Positions 1 through 11,542 of a stretch of DNA of 64,000 nucleotides are shown piece after piece. Each line of letters starts with the position of its first letter. Within the stretch, counting starts at the first letter, position 1. The stretch lies in NCBI RefSeq assembly GCF_019049325.1, contig NZ_JAGMUO010000113.1, forward strand, positions 104,630 to 168,629. Reading direction: 5' to 3'. The notes beneath the pieces were generated by a model. It did no database searches and had not been told where the DNA came from. It saw nothing but the letters and a program-made list of their open reading frames with translations. This stretch comes from Streptomyces sp. AC512_CC834. GTDB taxonomy: Bacteria; Actinomycetota; Actinomycetes; Streptomycetales; Streptomycetaceae. The position numbers were made by a program, and so were the translations under genes.

Positions 1-308
1 TCTCGGTCACGCACCCGCTGCGCTGGGCCTTCCCGGACGAGCCGGGCCCCGAGGGACTGTCGGCGACCGCTTCCTACTTCGACCGCACGCCCTACGTCGA
101 GCAGGACGACGACGGCCACGCGGTCTACGTCGAGCACCACAGGACGCTCGGTGACCGGGTGCGGGACGTGGCGACGTCGGGGTTCCGGCTGGTGGACCTC
201 GTCGAGCCGGAGTGGCCGGACTGGAACACCTCCGAGTGGGGCGGCTGGTCGCCGCTGCGCGGGCGGCTGATCCCGGGAACGGCGATCTTCGTGTGCGAGC
301 GCGACTGA
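1..308 (+). CDS. SAM-dependent methyltransferase, C-terminal fragment
   Basis: The 3' end of a gene whose start lies left of the window; the reading frame begins at base 3 and stops with TGA at 306-308, giving about 101 residues. The fragment contains HPLRWAFPDEPGPEGL, a SYFDRTPYVE segment and YVEHHRTLGD. I associate these with the C-terminal part of class I methyltransferases common in Streptomyces (type 11/25 family), where this region forms the last strands and the substrate side of the fold. The SAM-binding motif is outside the window, so substrate and exact family cannot be given. The next gene starts 84 nt downstream on the same strand. Confidence 0.7.
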   Translation, partial: SVTHPLRWAFPDEPGPEGLSATASYFDRTPYVEQDDDGHAVYVEHHRTLGDRVRDVATSGFRLVDLVEPEWPDWNTSEWGGWSPLRGRLIPGTAIFVCERD

Positions 309-392
309 AGCCATCCCCAGCCATCCCCGCACCCGCGGTACGGGTGCACGCGCGCGTGCGAGGCCGTTTCCCCGGCGTACGACACTGGGGGC

Positions 393-2951
393 GTGATCCG
401 TTACGACGCCCTGGACGCGCTGCCCGTACGCGGTGCCCTGCCCGCGCTGCACGACGCCCTGGAGGGGCACGGCACTGCGGTGCTGGTCGCGCCGCCCGGC
501 ACCGGCAAGACGACGCTGGTGCCGCTCGCGCTGGCCGGGCTGCTGGGTGAGGGTCCCGCGCGGCGCGTGGTGGTGGCCGAGCCGCGGCGGATCGCGGCGC
601 GGGCGGCGGCCCGGCGCATGGCGTGGCTGCTGGGCGAGAAGCCCGGCGCGAGTGTCGGGTACACCGTGCGCGGCGAGCGGGTCGTCGGGCGCCACGCGCG
701 CGTGGAGGTCGTCACGACGGGTGTGCTGTTGCAGCGGCTCCAGCGGGACCAGGAGCTGACGGGCGTCGACGTGGTGGTGCTCGACGAGTGCCACGAGCGT
801 CATCTGGACGCGGACACGACGGCGGCGTTCCTCTGGGACGTGCGGCAGGCCCTGCGGCCGGAGCTGCGGCTGGTGGCCGCGTCGGCCACGACCGACGCGG
901 AGGGCTGGGCCCGGCTGCTGGGCGGGGCGCCGGTCGTCGAGGCGCGGGGCGTGTCGTACCCCGTGGAGGTCGTGTGGGCGCCACCGGGGCGTCCGGTGCG
1001 GCCGCCGCACGGGATGCGGGTGGATCCGGCGCTGCTCTCGCACGTGGCGTCGGTGGTGCGGCGGGCACTGACCGAGCGGGACGGGGACGTGCTGTGTTTC
1101 CTGCCCGGGGTCGGGGAGATCTCCCGCGTCGCCGGGCAGTTGGGCGCTCGCGCGGACGTGGACGTGCTCCAGGTGCACGGGCGGGCGCCGGCGGCCGTGC
1201 AGGACGCGGTGCTGGCGCCGGGGACTCGGCGCCGGGTGATGCTGGCGACCTCGGTGGCCGAGTCGTCGCTGACCGTTCCGGGCGTGCGGGTGGTCGTGGA
1301 CGCGGGGCTGGCGCGGGAGCCGCGGGTGGACCACGCGCGCGGGCTGAGCGCGCTGACGACCGTACGGGCCTCGCGGGCCTCGGCGGGGCAGCGGGCGGGC
1401 CGCGCCGGGCGTGAGGCGCCGGGGGTGGTGTACCGCTGCTGGGCGGAAGCGGAGGACGCCCGTCTGCCGCGCTTCCCGGCACCGGAGATCAAGGTGGCCG
1501 ACCTGACGGCGTTCGCGCTGCAGGCGGCCTGCTGGGGCGATCCGGACGCGTCCGGTCTCGCGCTGCTCGATCCGCCGCCGGGAGGGGCGATGGCGGCCGC
1601 CCGGTCGGTGCTGACGGCGGTCGGCGCGGTGGACTCCGCCGGCCGGGCCACCGAGCGCGGGGTACGCATGGCCCGCCTCGGCCTGCACCCCCGCTTGGGC
1701 CGGGCACTCCTGGACGCGGAGGAACTGGGCGCCGGCGTGTCACCGACGACCGGCGACTCCGGGGGCGGCCGTGGCTCGGACGTGGTGGCGGAGGTGGTGG
1801 CGGAGGTGGTGGGGCTGCTGAGTGAGGAGGCGCCGCGGGAGTACGGGGACGATCTGGTGTCCGTGCTGCGGGCCGCCCGGCGGGGCCGGGACGCCTACGG
1901 GACGCGGTGGCGGACCGAGGTGCGGCGGCTGCGGGCCGCCGTGGAGCGCGGGAGCGGCGGGCGGGCGGGGGTGGCCACCGAGGACACGCTTGCCGGGCTG
2001 GTGGCCGCTCTGGCGTTTCCCGAGCGCGTGGCCAGGAAGGACGGCGGTTCGTATCTGATGGTCTCCGGCACCCGCGCCGAACTGCCGGAGGCGTCGGCGA
2101 TGCGCGGAGCACCGTGGATCGCCGTCGCCGTGGCCGACCGCCCCGTGGGCAAGGGGCACGCGCGTGTGCAGCTCGGCGCGGTCGTCGACGAGGGGACGGC
2201 CCGGCTCGCGGCGGGGGCGCTGCTGACGGAGCGGGACGAGGTGCACTGGGCCGACGGTGACGTGGTCGCCCGGCGTGTCGAACGGCTCGGAGCCGTGGAA
2301 CTGGCGGTGCGGCCCCTGACGAAAGCCGACCCCGCTCTCGTACGGAGCGCACTGCTGGAAGGGCTGCGGCGGGAGGGGCTCGGGTTGCTGCGCCGGCCGG
2401 CCGAGGCGGACGTACTGCGCGGGCGGCTGGCGTTCTTGCGCCGGCATCTCGGTGAGCCTTGGCCGGACGTTTGCGACGACGCGCTGCTCGCGCGCGTGGA
2501 CGAATGGCTGGAGCCCGAGCTGAGCCGGGCCCGGCGGCGGGCCGACCTGGGCCGGATCGACGCCGGGGAGGCGTTGAAGCGGCTGCTGCCCTGGGCCTCC
2601 GGGGAGGCGGCACGGCTCGACGAGCTGGCCCCCGAGCGGATCGCGGTCCCCAGTGGGTCCAGGATCCGGATCGACTACGCCGACCCGGAACAGCCGGTTC
2701 TCGCGGTGAAGTTGCAGGAGATGTTCGGGCTCCAGCGGTCCCCGGAGATCGCCGGGGTGCCGCTCCTCGTCCATCTGCTCTCCCCCGCCGGCCGTCCCGC
2801 CGCGGTCACCGCCGACCTGGCCTCGTTCTGGAAGGACGGCTACAACGGCGTACGGGCGGAGCTGCGCGGCCGGTATCCGAAGCATCCGTGGCCCGAGGAC
2901 CCGGCCACGGCGGAGCCGACGCGGTACACGAAGGCGCGGCTCGGGAAGTGA
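393..2951 (+). CDS. hrpB: ATP-dependent RNA helicase HrpB
   Basis: An 852-residue DEAH-type superfamily 2 helicase of the HrpB family. Visible motifs in order: Walker A APPGTGKTT at about residues 33-41, DECH (motif II) near 131, SAT (motif III) near 162, and QRAGRAGR (motif VI) near 332. The helicase-associated and HrpB-specific C-terminal regions follow. The length agrees with bacterial HrpB (about 800-850 residues). The start is GTG at 393. HrpB unwinds RNA at the cost of ATP; its physiological target in bacteria is poorly defined, so nothing more specific is claimed. It runs convergently into the lytic transglycosylase gene, with a strong hairpin between. Confidence 0.92.
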   Translation: MIRYDALDALPVRGALPALHDALEGHGTAVLVAPPGTGKTTLVPLALAGLLGEGPARRVVVAEPRRIAARAAARRMAWLLGEKPGASVGYTVRGERVVGRHARVEVVTTGVLLQRLQRDQELTGVDVVVLDECHERHLDADTTAAFLWDVRQALRPELRLVAASATTDAEGWARLLGGAPVVEARGVSYPVEVVWAPPGRPVRPPHGMRVDPALLSHVASVVRRALTERDGDVLCFLPGVGEISRVAGQLGARADVDVLQVHGRAPAAVQDAVLAPGTRRRVMLATSVAESSLTVPGVRVVVDAGLAREPRVDHARGLSALTTVRASRASAGQRAGRAGREAPGVVYRCWAEAEDARLPRFPAPEIKVADLTAFALQAACWGDPDASGLALLDPPPGGAMAAARSVLTAVGAVDSAGRATERGVRMARLGLHPRLGRALLDAEELGAGVSPTTGDSGGGRGSDVVAEVVAEVVGLLSEEAPREYGDDLVSVLRAARRGRDAYGTRWRTEVRRLRAAVERGSGGRAGVATEDTLAGLVAALAFPERVARKDGGSYLMVSGTRAELPEASAMRGAPWIAVAVADRPVGKGHARVQLGAVVDEGTARLAAGALLTERDEVHWADGDVVARRVERLGAVELAVRPLTKADPALVRSALLEGLRREGLGLLRRPAEADVLRGRLAFLRRHLGEPWPDVCDDALLARVDEWLEPELSRARRRADLGRIDAGEALKRLLPWASGEAARLDELAPERIAVPSGSRIRIDYADPEQPVLAVKLQEMFGLQRSPEIAGVPLLVHLLSPAGRPAAVTADLASFWKDGYNGVRAELRGRYPKHPWPEDPATAEPTRYTKARLGK

Positions 2952-2954
2952 CGG

Positions 2955-2989
2955 CCGCCCGGCGGGGCATGGGGCGCCCCGCCGGGCGG
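2955..2989. terminator. Bidirectional hairpin terminator between convergent genes
   Basis: A perfect 14-bp GC-rich inverted repeat (left arm 2955-2968, right arm 2976-2989, 7-nt loop) sits in the 46-nt gap between the stop codons of hrpB and the lytic transglycosylase. There is no long T-tract, as is usual for Streptomyces terminators. Confidence 0.8.
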
Positions 2990-2997
2990 GACGGCGC

Positions 2998-4821
2998 CTA
3001 CGCCTCCGGTTCGGTCGACGGCCCGGTGGACGGCTCGGAGGAAGGGCTCTCGGACGGCTCGGTGGACGGGTCGGTGGACGGGTCCGGTGTCGGTTCGGTC
3101 TTGGCCGCCACCGTCAGGGTGACGTCGAGCGCGGCGCCGCCCGCCGTGGTGAGACGGAGGATGTACGTGCCCTCGGTGTCGTCGGCGTACAGCTCCGGCA
3201 GCTTCAGCCGGCCGTTGGCGTCGGTCTTCAGGCCGGTCAGCGTACGCACGGCCTTTTTGTCGGCGTCCTTGAAGTAGGGGCCCTTGTCGTTCTCGGTCGG
3301 GTCGAGATCCGACTTGATGAGCGTGGCGGTGACGGCGACCTTGTCCGCGGCGGCGCCCTTGTGGGTGGCCTTCACCTCGACCCGGTCGGCGAACGTGCCA
3401 CCGGGCGTGCACGTCAGGTCGGTCTCGCCGGTGCGGGTGAGGGCGTCGGCGACGCGCTCGGTGACGGTGGCCTTGTAGTCGAGGCCCGCGACGGTACGGC
3501 CGATCACGGTGGCCCGGACGGTGAACTCACCGGTCTTCTCGCCCGCCACCAGCGCGGGCGCGACGGCCACTCCGGAGGCGTTGGTGGTCGCCACGGCGAC
3601 CTTGTCGCCGCCGGGGAAGGTGGCGTCCGTGTCGCCCAGGACGGTGAAGCGGACGCGCACCTTGCCGACGGCCTCTCCGGTCTTGGTCTCGGCGCGGGTG
3701 CTGATCTTCTTTGCGAACGTGTCGCCCGCGATCGCGGTGAACCCGGTGGTGCCGGCGTTCTCCAGGTGGTGGACCGTGTCGGTGGGAGTGGGCGTCTCCG
3801 TCGGAGGCTCCGGATCCGGTTCCGGCTCCGGGTCCGTCGGAGGCTTGGTGCTCGGGGAGCCGGGGCTGGTGGAGCTGCCCGGGTCCGACGGCTTGCCCGG
3901 ACTCGGGCTGGGCGACGCCGTGCCGGGGGTCTGGGTCGTGCCGCCGGCGCCCGTCCGGCCCGGTGAGGGGTCGGCGCCGGAGCCGAACGTGTCGTCGCTG
4001 CGGCCGACCGGGAGGCTGCCGGTGCCGTCCGGGATCTCGTGGGTGCCCTTGCGGTAGTGCTCCAGCCACGACAGGACCGTGTACAGGTAGTCCTGCGAGT
4101 TGTTGTAGCTGAGGATCGCGCTCTCGAGGTCGTCCTGGTCGGACAGGTCCCAGCCGTAGCGGCACAGGTAGTGGCCGGCGGCGAGCGCGGCGTCGTAGAC
4201 GTTGTTCGGGTCTTCCTTGCCGTCGCCGTTGCCGTCGCGGCCCGCCCACGCCCAGGTGGAGGGGATGAACTGCATGGGACCGACGGCGTTGTCGTAGCTG
4301 CTGTTGCCGTCGTAGACGCCGTTGTCGGTGTCCTTGATGAGCGCGAAGCCGTTGCCGTCGAGCTGCGGGCCGATGATGCGGCCGATGGTCGTGCCGCCGG
4401 CGTCGACGCGGCCGCCGCGGGCCTGACCCGACTCCACCTTGCCGATGGCGGCGAGCAGTTGCCACGGCAGATTGCAGCCGGGCTTGGACTGGCGCAGCTC
4501 CGACTCGGCCTTCTTGTAGGCGTCGAGGACGGTCGCGGGCACGCCCGACTCGGACGAGCTCGGGGAGGAGGGGGTGCCGGTGGTCGGGGCGGGGCTCGGG
4601 CTGTCGAGCGGCGGCAGGTCGGTGTAGTACGGCGAGTTGCCGGTGGCGCTGTCCGCGGAGGGCGTGTCGGACGTCGGCGCGTTGTCGGCGGTGGTCTGTC
4701 TGCCGTTGCCGTCGGCCGTCACGTCGGGGGCCTGGGACGCGGACAGGGCCGCGACCGCGACCGCCGCCACGGTGGTGGTGACCGCCGCCTTGCGGAGCCT
4801 CCTGTCGAAATGCGCCGCCAT
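2998..4821 (-). CDS. Secreted lytic transglycosylase with Ig-like C-terminal domains
   Basis: A 607-residue exported cell-wall enzyme. The N-terminus MAAHFDRRLRKAAV is followed by a hydrophobic alanine/valine-rich stretch (about residues 12-31), a signal peptide or anchor. After a Ser/Pro/Thr-rich linker comes an SLT/RlpB-like lytic murein transglycosylase domain (about residues 115-255), with the likely catalytic Glu130 in GKVESGQ, then AVGPMQFIPSTW and LSYNNS. A long P/S/T/D-rich linker leads into two Ig-like (Big-type) repeats and a P-S-T-E tail. It should cleave glycan strands outside the membrane. The start at 4821 is chosen for the GGGAGGGG ribosome site just upstream; an in-frame start 48 codons earlier would place a basic, non-signal sequence before the signal peptide. 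Confidence 0.88.
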   Translation of the reverse strand: MAAHFDRRLRKAAVTTTVAAVAVAALSASQAPDVTADGNGRQTTADNAPTSDTPSADSATGNSPYYTDLPPLDSPSPAPTTGTPSSPSSSESGVPATVLDAYKKAESELRQSKPGCNLPWQLLAAIGKVESGQARGGRVDAGGTTIGRIIGPQLDGNGFALIKDTDNGVYDGNSSYDNAVGPMQFIPSTWAWAGRDGNGDGKEDPNNVYDAALAAGHYLCRYGWDLSDQDDLESAILSYNNSQDYLYTVLSWLEHYRKGTHEIPDGTGSLPVGRSDDTFGSGADPSPGRTGAGGTTQTPGTASPSPSPGKPSDPGSSTSPGSPSTKPPTDPEPEPDPEPPTETPTPTDTVHHLENAGTTGFTAIAGDTFAKKISTRAETKTGEAVGKVRVRFTVLGDTDATFPGGDKVAVATTNASGVAVAPALVAGEKTGEFTVRATVIGRTVAGLDYKATVTERVADALTRTGETDLTCTPGGTFADRVEVKATHKGAAADKVAVTATLIKSDLDPTENDKGPYFKDADKKAVRTLTGLKTDANGRLKLPELYADDTEGTYILRLTTAGGAALDVTLTVAAKTEPTPDPSTDPSTEPSESPSSEPSTGPSTEPEA

Positions 4822-5120
4822 AGAGTGAACCCCTCCCGTGGACGCTCGCGCGTCCTTCTCCGTACGTCTTCGGCTGCCGTACTCGCCCGTCGTGCCCGTC
4901 GCGCCCGCTGTGCGCGCTGTGCTCGACCTGTTGTGACGATCGGTTCGCGCCGACGGTTGCACCACAACTTTCCGAGCACGGTGTTCGTCTGTTCGACCAG
5001 TACGGTGCCGCAGGCGACCCTACGACAACTTGCTTTGCACGGGCACCCGTTCGTGCCCGATATTCACCAGTTGGCCATATGCGGAGTTCTGTTGCCGTTC
5101 ACCCCGGTACGCCGTGGGGG
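4822..5120 (-). other. Intergenic leader region of the lytic transglycosylase
   Basis: 299 nt with no convincing gene. It contains the ribosome binding site of the transglycosylase (just above 4821) and a small hairpin at 5040-5059. I looked on the minus strand for the c-di-AMP (ydaO) riboswitch known upstream of some actinobacterial cell-wall hydrolases and could not make its conserved core fit. Confidence 0.5.
5040..5059 (-). terminator. Small hairpin downstream of hypothetical gene
   Basis: A 7-bp inverted repeat CGGGCAC/GTGCCCG with a 6-nt loop, 61 nt beyond the stop of the small hypothetical gene on the minus strand. It could terminate that gene or form part of the transglycosylase leader. 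Confidence 0.4.
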
Positions 5121-5534
5121 TCAGGGTGTGGCGCCCGGCCCCGGTCCCCACCAGCCCGTGCGGCGCCGGTACGGAACCGGGCCGCCGGGTCGCGCGCCGA
5201 GGGTGTCGGCGGTCGCGACGAACACGGTGAAGGTGTGGGCGGGCCGTGCCCGCGGCAGCAGGGTGAGGGCCAGCGCGAGGTAGCCGCGGGCCAGGTCGGC
5301 CCACAGGCGCCACGCGGGTGTCTCGCGCGGGGCGGCGGTCGCCGGGGCCCGATGGGCGAGTCTGCGGCGGAGGTCCGTCGCGGTGCGGCGGAGGACCGTC
5401 GCGACGGTGGTGGGGATGCGGCCGGTACTTGCGCCCGGCGCGAAGACCGGGACCGGGAGGAGTGGCACGCGGGCGGGTCCGTCTGTGCTTGCCCGTGCCG
5501 GTGTCGTCCGGTGGTGGAGCATGCGTATACCCAT
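5121..5534 (-). CDS. Hypothetical small protein
   Basis: A 137-residue protein of unknown function with no motif I can assign. The composition is Arg/Ala/Pro-rich, with one moderately hydrophobic stretch (LARGYLALALTLLPRARP) near residues 87-104 that is too interrupted to be a secure membrane span. The ATG at 5534 has a GAGG ribosome site about 8 nt upstream; a second in-frame ATG follows four codons later. It is transcribed from the strand downstream of polA, 124 nt away, and upstream of the lytic transglycosylase. I support it as a gene because of the ribosome site, gap position and codon bias, not because of homology. Confidence 0.55.
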   Translation of the reverse strand: MGIRMLHHRTTPARASTDGPARVPLLPVPVFAPGASTGRIPTTVATVLRRTATDLRRRLAHRAPATAAPRETPAWRLWADLARGYLALALTLLPRARPAHTFTVFVATADTLGARPGGPVPYRRRTGWWGPGPGATP

Positions 5535-5657
5535 GCCCGCATCCTCGGGGGAGACGGGGACGCGGGCGTTTCCGCGGGGGCCACCGGAGTGACGGGGACA
5601 CTCGCCGCCCGTTCCACGCCCGTCCCCGCACAGCCGACCACCGGCGACCGGCCGAGG

Positions 5658-8381
5658 CTAGTGCGCTGCCGACTCCCAGTCCCGGCCGGCGCCCACCGAG
5701 ACGCCCAGGGGGACGCTGAGCCGCACCGCGTTCGCCATTTCGCGGCGGACGAGCTCCTCCGCGGCCGCGCGCTCGCCGGGGGCGATCTCCAGGACGATTT
5801 CGTCGTGGACCTGAAGCAGCATGCGGGACTTGAGGTCCGCCTCGCGCAGCGCCTTGTCGACGTTGAGCATGGCGATCTTGACGATGTCGGCCGCCGTGCC
5901 CTGGATCGGCGCGTTCAGGGCCATGCGCTCGGCCGCCTCGCGTCGCTGGCGGTTGTCGCTGTTGAGGTCGGGCAGGTAGCGGCGGCGGCCGAAGAGCGTC
6001 GCCGTGTAACCCGTGGCCCGTGCCTCCTCGACGACCCGGCGCAGGTAGTCCCGTACGCCGCCGAAGCGCTCGAAGTAGGCGTCCATCAGTCCGCGGGCCT
6101 CGGCCGCCTCGATGTTGAGCTGCTGGGACAGGCCGAAGGCCGACAGGCCGTACGCCAGGCCGTAGGACATGGCCTTGATCTTGCGGCGCATCTCCGCGTC
6201 GACCGCGGACTGCTCGACGGAGAAGACCTGTGCGGCGGCGGTGGTGTGCAGGTCCTCGCCGGAGGTGAACGCCTCGGTCAGGCCCGCGTCCTCGGAGAGG
6301 TGGGCCATCACGCGCAGCTCGATCTGGCTGTAGTCGGCCGTCATCAGGGACTCGAAGCCCTCGCCGACGACGAAGCCGCGGCGGATCGCGCGGCCCTCGT
6401 CGGTGCGGACCGGGATGTTCTGCAGATTCGGGTCCGTGGAGGAGAGGCGGCCGGTCGCGGCGACCGTCTGGTTGAACGTGGTGTGGATGCGGCCGTCCGC
6501 GGCGATCGTCTTGATCAGGCCCTCCACCGTGACGCGGAGCTTGGCCTGCTCGCGGTGGCGGAGCATGATCACCGGCAGTTCGTTGTCCGTCTGGGCCGCG
6601 AGCCAGGCCAGGGCGTCGGCGTCGGTGGTGAAGCCGGTCTTGGTCTTCTTGGTCTTGGGGAGGTTCAGCTCGCCGAAGAGGACTTCCTGGAGCTGCTTGG
6701 GCGAGCCCAGGTTGAACTCGCGTCCGGCCGCCGCGTGCGCCTCCTTCACCGCCTGCTGGACGGCGCCCGCGAACATCTGCTCCATGGCCTCCAGATGGGC
6801 CCGGTCGGCCGCGATGCCGTGCCGCTCCATGCGGGCGAGCAGCGCGGACGTGGGCAGTTCCATGTCGCGCAGCAGGTCCGCGGCGCCGACGTCCGTCAGA
6901 CGGCCCTCGAAGACCTCGCCCAGGTCGAGGATCGCGCGGGCCTGCACCATCAGCACCTCGGCCTCGGCACCCTCGTCCGCGCCGAACGCGAGCTGCCCGT
7001 CGGCCGCGGCGGCGGGGGCCAGCTCGCGGTGCAGGTACTCCAGGGACAGCGCGTCCAGGTCGAAGGAGCGACGGCCCGGCTTGACCAGGTAGGCGGCGAG
7101 CGCGGTGTCCATGCCGACGCCTGCGACACTCCAGCCGTGCTCCGCGAAGACGCGCATCGCGCCCTTGGCGTTGTGGAAGACCTTCGGCCGGTCCGGGTCC
7201 AAGAGCCAGGTCCGCAGCGCCGTCTCGTCGGCCTCGTCGGTCTCCGTCGGGTCGAACCAGGCGGCCGTCCCGTCGGACGCGGCGAGCGCGACCTCGGCGA
7301 CCGAGCCGGTGCCCAGCGCCCAGGTGTCGACCGTGGCCACACCGAGCGGCTGCGCCCCGTGCTCGGTGAGCCAGCCGGCCAGCTCACCCGTGCCGAGCAC
7401 GGTGCCGTCCAGCTCCACGCCATCCGACACCACCGGGGTGACCTCGGCCTCCTCGGCGCCCGGGTCGACGGCGTAGAGCCGCTCGCGCAGGGAGGGGTTG
7501 CGGATTTCCAGGGTGTCCAGGATCACCGCGACGCCCTTGCGGTCGTACGCCGTCCGCTCCAGGTCGGTGACCGCCCTCGGCAGCTCGACGCGCCGCTCCA
7601 GCTCGGTGAGCCGGCGGTTGAGCTGGACGGACTCCAGGTGGTCGCGCAGATTCTGCCCGGCCTTGCCCTTGACCTCGTCGACACGCTCGACCAGGTCGGC
7701 GAACGACCCGAACTGGTTGATCCACTTCGCGGCCGTCTTCTCGCCGACGCCCGGGATGCCCGGCAGGTTGTCGGACGGGTCGCCGCGCAACGCCGCGAAG
7801 TCGGGGTACTGGGCGGGCGTCAGCCCGTACTTCTCGAAGACCTTCTCCGGTGTGAAACGGGTCAGCTCCGAGACACCCTTGGTCGGATACAGGACCGTGG
7901 TGTGCTCGCTGACCAACTGGAAGGAGTCCCGGTCACCGGTGACGATCAGCACGTCGAAGCCCTCGGCCTCGGCCTCGGTGGCGAGCGTGGCGATGACATC
8001 GTCCGCCTCGAAACCCTCGACGGCGAAACGGGGGACGTGCATGGAGTCGAGCAGCTCGCCGATCAGCTCCACCTGCCCCTTGAACTCGTCCGGAGTCTTG
8101 GAGCGGTTCGCCTTGTACTCGGTGAACTCCTGGGACCGCCAGGTCTTGCGGGAGACGTCGAACGCCACCGCGAAGTGCGTGGGCGCCTCGTCACGCAGGG
8201 TGTTGGCCAGCATCGACGCGAAGCCGTAGATCGCGTTGGTCGGCTGGCCGGTCGCGGTCGTGAAGTTCTCCGCGGGCAGCGCGAAGAACGCGCGGTACGC
8301 CAGCGAATGCCCGTCCATGAGCATCAGCCGCGGTCGGGCGCCGGAGGTGCTGTCGGTCTTCTTCGATGCTGTCTTCGCCAC
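5658..8381 (-). CDS. polA: DNA polymerase I
   Basis: A 907-residue family A DNA polymerase for gap filling and primer removal. The N-terminal 5'-3' exonuclease domain (about residues 15-320) begins RLMLMDGHSLAYRAFF and contains TGDRDSFQLV and GVGEKTAAKW. The middle domain lacks the proofreading acidic residues: where E. coli has DTE and a later Asp, this protein has VDTWAL and HNAKGAM, so 3'-5' exonuclease activity is not expected. The polymerase domain carries DYSQIELRVMAH, an O-helix segment RRKIKAMSYGLAYGLS and QVHDEIVLE. The start is GTG at 8381 (protein begins (M)AKTASKKTDS); the open frame extends 55 codons further upstream but that stretch is implausible. It is divergent from the molybdoenzyme gene. 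Confidence 0.96.
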   Translation of the reverse strand: MAKTASKKTDSTSGARPRLMLMDGHSLAYRAFFALPAENFTTATGQPTNAIYGFASMLANTLRDEAPTHFAVAFDVSRKTWRSQEFTEYKANRSKTPDEFKGQVELIGELLDSMHVPRFAVEGFEADDVIATLATEAEAEGFDVLIVTGDRDSFQLVSEHTTVLYPTKGVSELTRFTPEKVFEKYGLTPAQYPDFAALRGDPSDNLPGIPGVGEKTAAKWINQFGSFADLVERVDEVKGKAGQNLRDHLESVQLNRRLTELERRVELPRAVTDLERTAYDRKGVAVILDTLEIRNPSLRERLYAVDPGAEEAEVTPVVSDGVELDGTVLGTGELAGWLTEHGAQPLGVATVDTWALGTGSVAEVALAASDGTAAWFDPTETDEADETALRTWLLDPDRPKVFHNAKGAMRVFAEHGWSVAGVGMDTALAAYLVKPGRRSFDLDALSLEYLHRELAPAAAADGQLAFGADEGAEAEVLMVQARAILDLGEVFEGRLTDVGAADLLRDMELPTSALLARMERHGIAADRAHLEAMEQMFAGAVQQAVKEAHAAAGREFNLGSPKQLQEVLFGELNLPKTKKTKTGFTTDADALAWLAAQTDNELPVIMLRHREQAKLRVTVEGLIKTIAADGRIHTTFNQTVAATGRLSSTDPNLQNIPVRTDEGRAIRRGFVVGEGFESLMTADYSQIELRVMAHLSEDAGLTEAFTSGEDLHTTAAAQVFSVEQSAVDAEMRRKIKAMSYGLAYGLSAFGLSQQLNIEAAEARGLMDAYFERFGGVRDYLRRVVEEARATGYTATLFGRRRYLPDLNSDNRQRREAAERMALNAPIQGTAADIVKIAMLNVDKALREADLKSRMLLQVHDEIVLEIAPGERAAAEELVRREMANAVRLSVPLGVSVGAGRDWESAAH

Positions 8382-8569
8382 AACCCCGATCCTGCCACGT
8401 GCCACTGACAGTCGGCCCCCCTCGCCCTCCCGGGCCGGGCGCGCGGCGGCATCGCCGCAGGTTCCGCAAGCTTTGCTCACCATCTCCGCCCCGCCCGGCC
8501 CGCCTCGGTGTCGGCGGGGCGTGCGAGGATCGGAGACATACCTCACACGTGTAGGCGAAGGAGCGCGCG

Positions 8570-10849
<2,280 letters not shown>

Positions 10850-10866
10850 GCGTTTGCTCAGCGGAG

Positions 10867-10897
10867 CCGCCGGCCGGTCGCAGCGACCGGCCGGCGG
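10867..10897 (+). terminator. Hairpin terminator after molybdoenzyme gene
   Basis: A perfect 14-bp inverted repeat (10867-10880 with 10884-10897) and a 3-nt loop, 18 nt beyond the molybdoenzyme stop and before the thioesterase ribosome site. Confidence 0.75.
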
Positions 10898-10934
10898 ACC
10901 GGACAGACGTCGGAAGAAGAAACGGAGCCGGCCC

Positions 10935-11423
10935 ATGGGCGAGCAGCAGCAGGTGCAGTTCCCGCAGGAGGTCGTCGACGAGTACGCCGCGCTCGGCGTC
11001 GACCTCGTGGCGATGTTCTCGGCCGGGCACCTGGGGACGCGCATGGGCGTCCAGATCGTCGAGGCGTCGGCCGACCGGGTCGTCGGCACCATGCCGGTGG
11101 AGGGCAACACCCAGCCCTACGGTCTGCTGCACGGCGGTGCGTCGGCCGTACTGGCCGAGACGCTCGGGTCGGTCGGCTCGATGCTGCACGGCGGCAGTTC
11201 CAAGATCGCCGTCGGTGTCGACCTGAACTGCACCCACCACCGCGGGGCCCGCTCCGGCCTGGTCACTGGGGTGGCCACGCCGGTGCACCGGGGCCGGTCG
11301 ACGGCGACGTACGAGATCGTGATCAGCGACGAGCAGGACCGCCGGGTGTGCACCGCCCGCCTGACCTGCCTGCTGCGGGACGTGAACCCCGGCGACGGAG
11401 CGCGGGCGGGCACGGCGGGCTGA
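10935..11423 (+). CDS. PaaI-type hotdog-fold acyl-CoA thioesterase
   Basis: A 162-residue single hotdog domain protein. The family signature is NTQPYGLLHGGASAVLAETL (about residues 59-78), with the HGG turn and the Glu that acts in catalysis in PaaI/EntH/MenI-type enzymes. The segment GVDLNCTHHRGARSGLV and the C-terminal strands follow. It should hydrolyse an acyl-CoA or aryl-CoA thioester as a homo-oligomer in the cytosol; the acyl group cannot be read from sequence. The start at ATG 10935 is supported by GGAG 7 nt upstream and by the hotdog family length; the open frame continues upstream into the molybdoenzyme gene only as a shadow. Confidence 0.88.
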   Translation: MGEQQQVQFPQEVVDEYAALGVDLVAMFSAGHLGTRMGVQIVEASADRVVGTMPVEGNTQPYGLLHGGASAVLAETLGSVGSMLHGGSSKIAVGVDLNCTHHRGARSGLVTGVATPVHRGRSTATYEIVISDEQDRRVCTARLTCLLRDVNPGDGARAGTAG

Positions 11424-11542
11424 GCGCACCACCCCGGGGTCGACCACGGAGTCCCCCACCCCGTCCGGGCGGTGCTCGGCCCCGCCCCACGGCACCCGGC
11501 CAGGCCATTGCTCCCGGCCCTCCGGCGCCATAGCTTCAAGGC

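Noticed and set aside
4822..5120. c-di-AMP riboswitch upstream of the lytic transglycosylase
   Set aside because: The conserved core could not be fitted to either strand; only one simple hairpin is present.
5079..8408. A 1109-codon plus-strand open frame opposite polA
   Set aside because: It is a GC-bias shadow of polA; its translation has no domain and polA is unmistakable.
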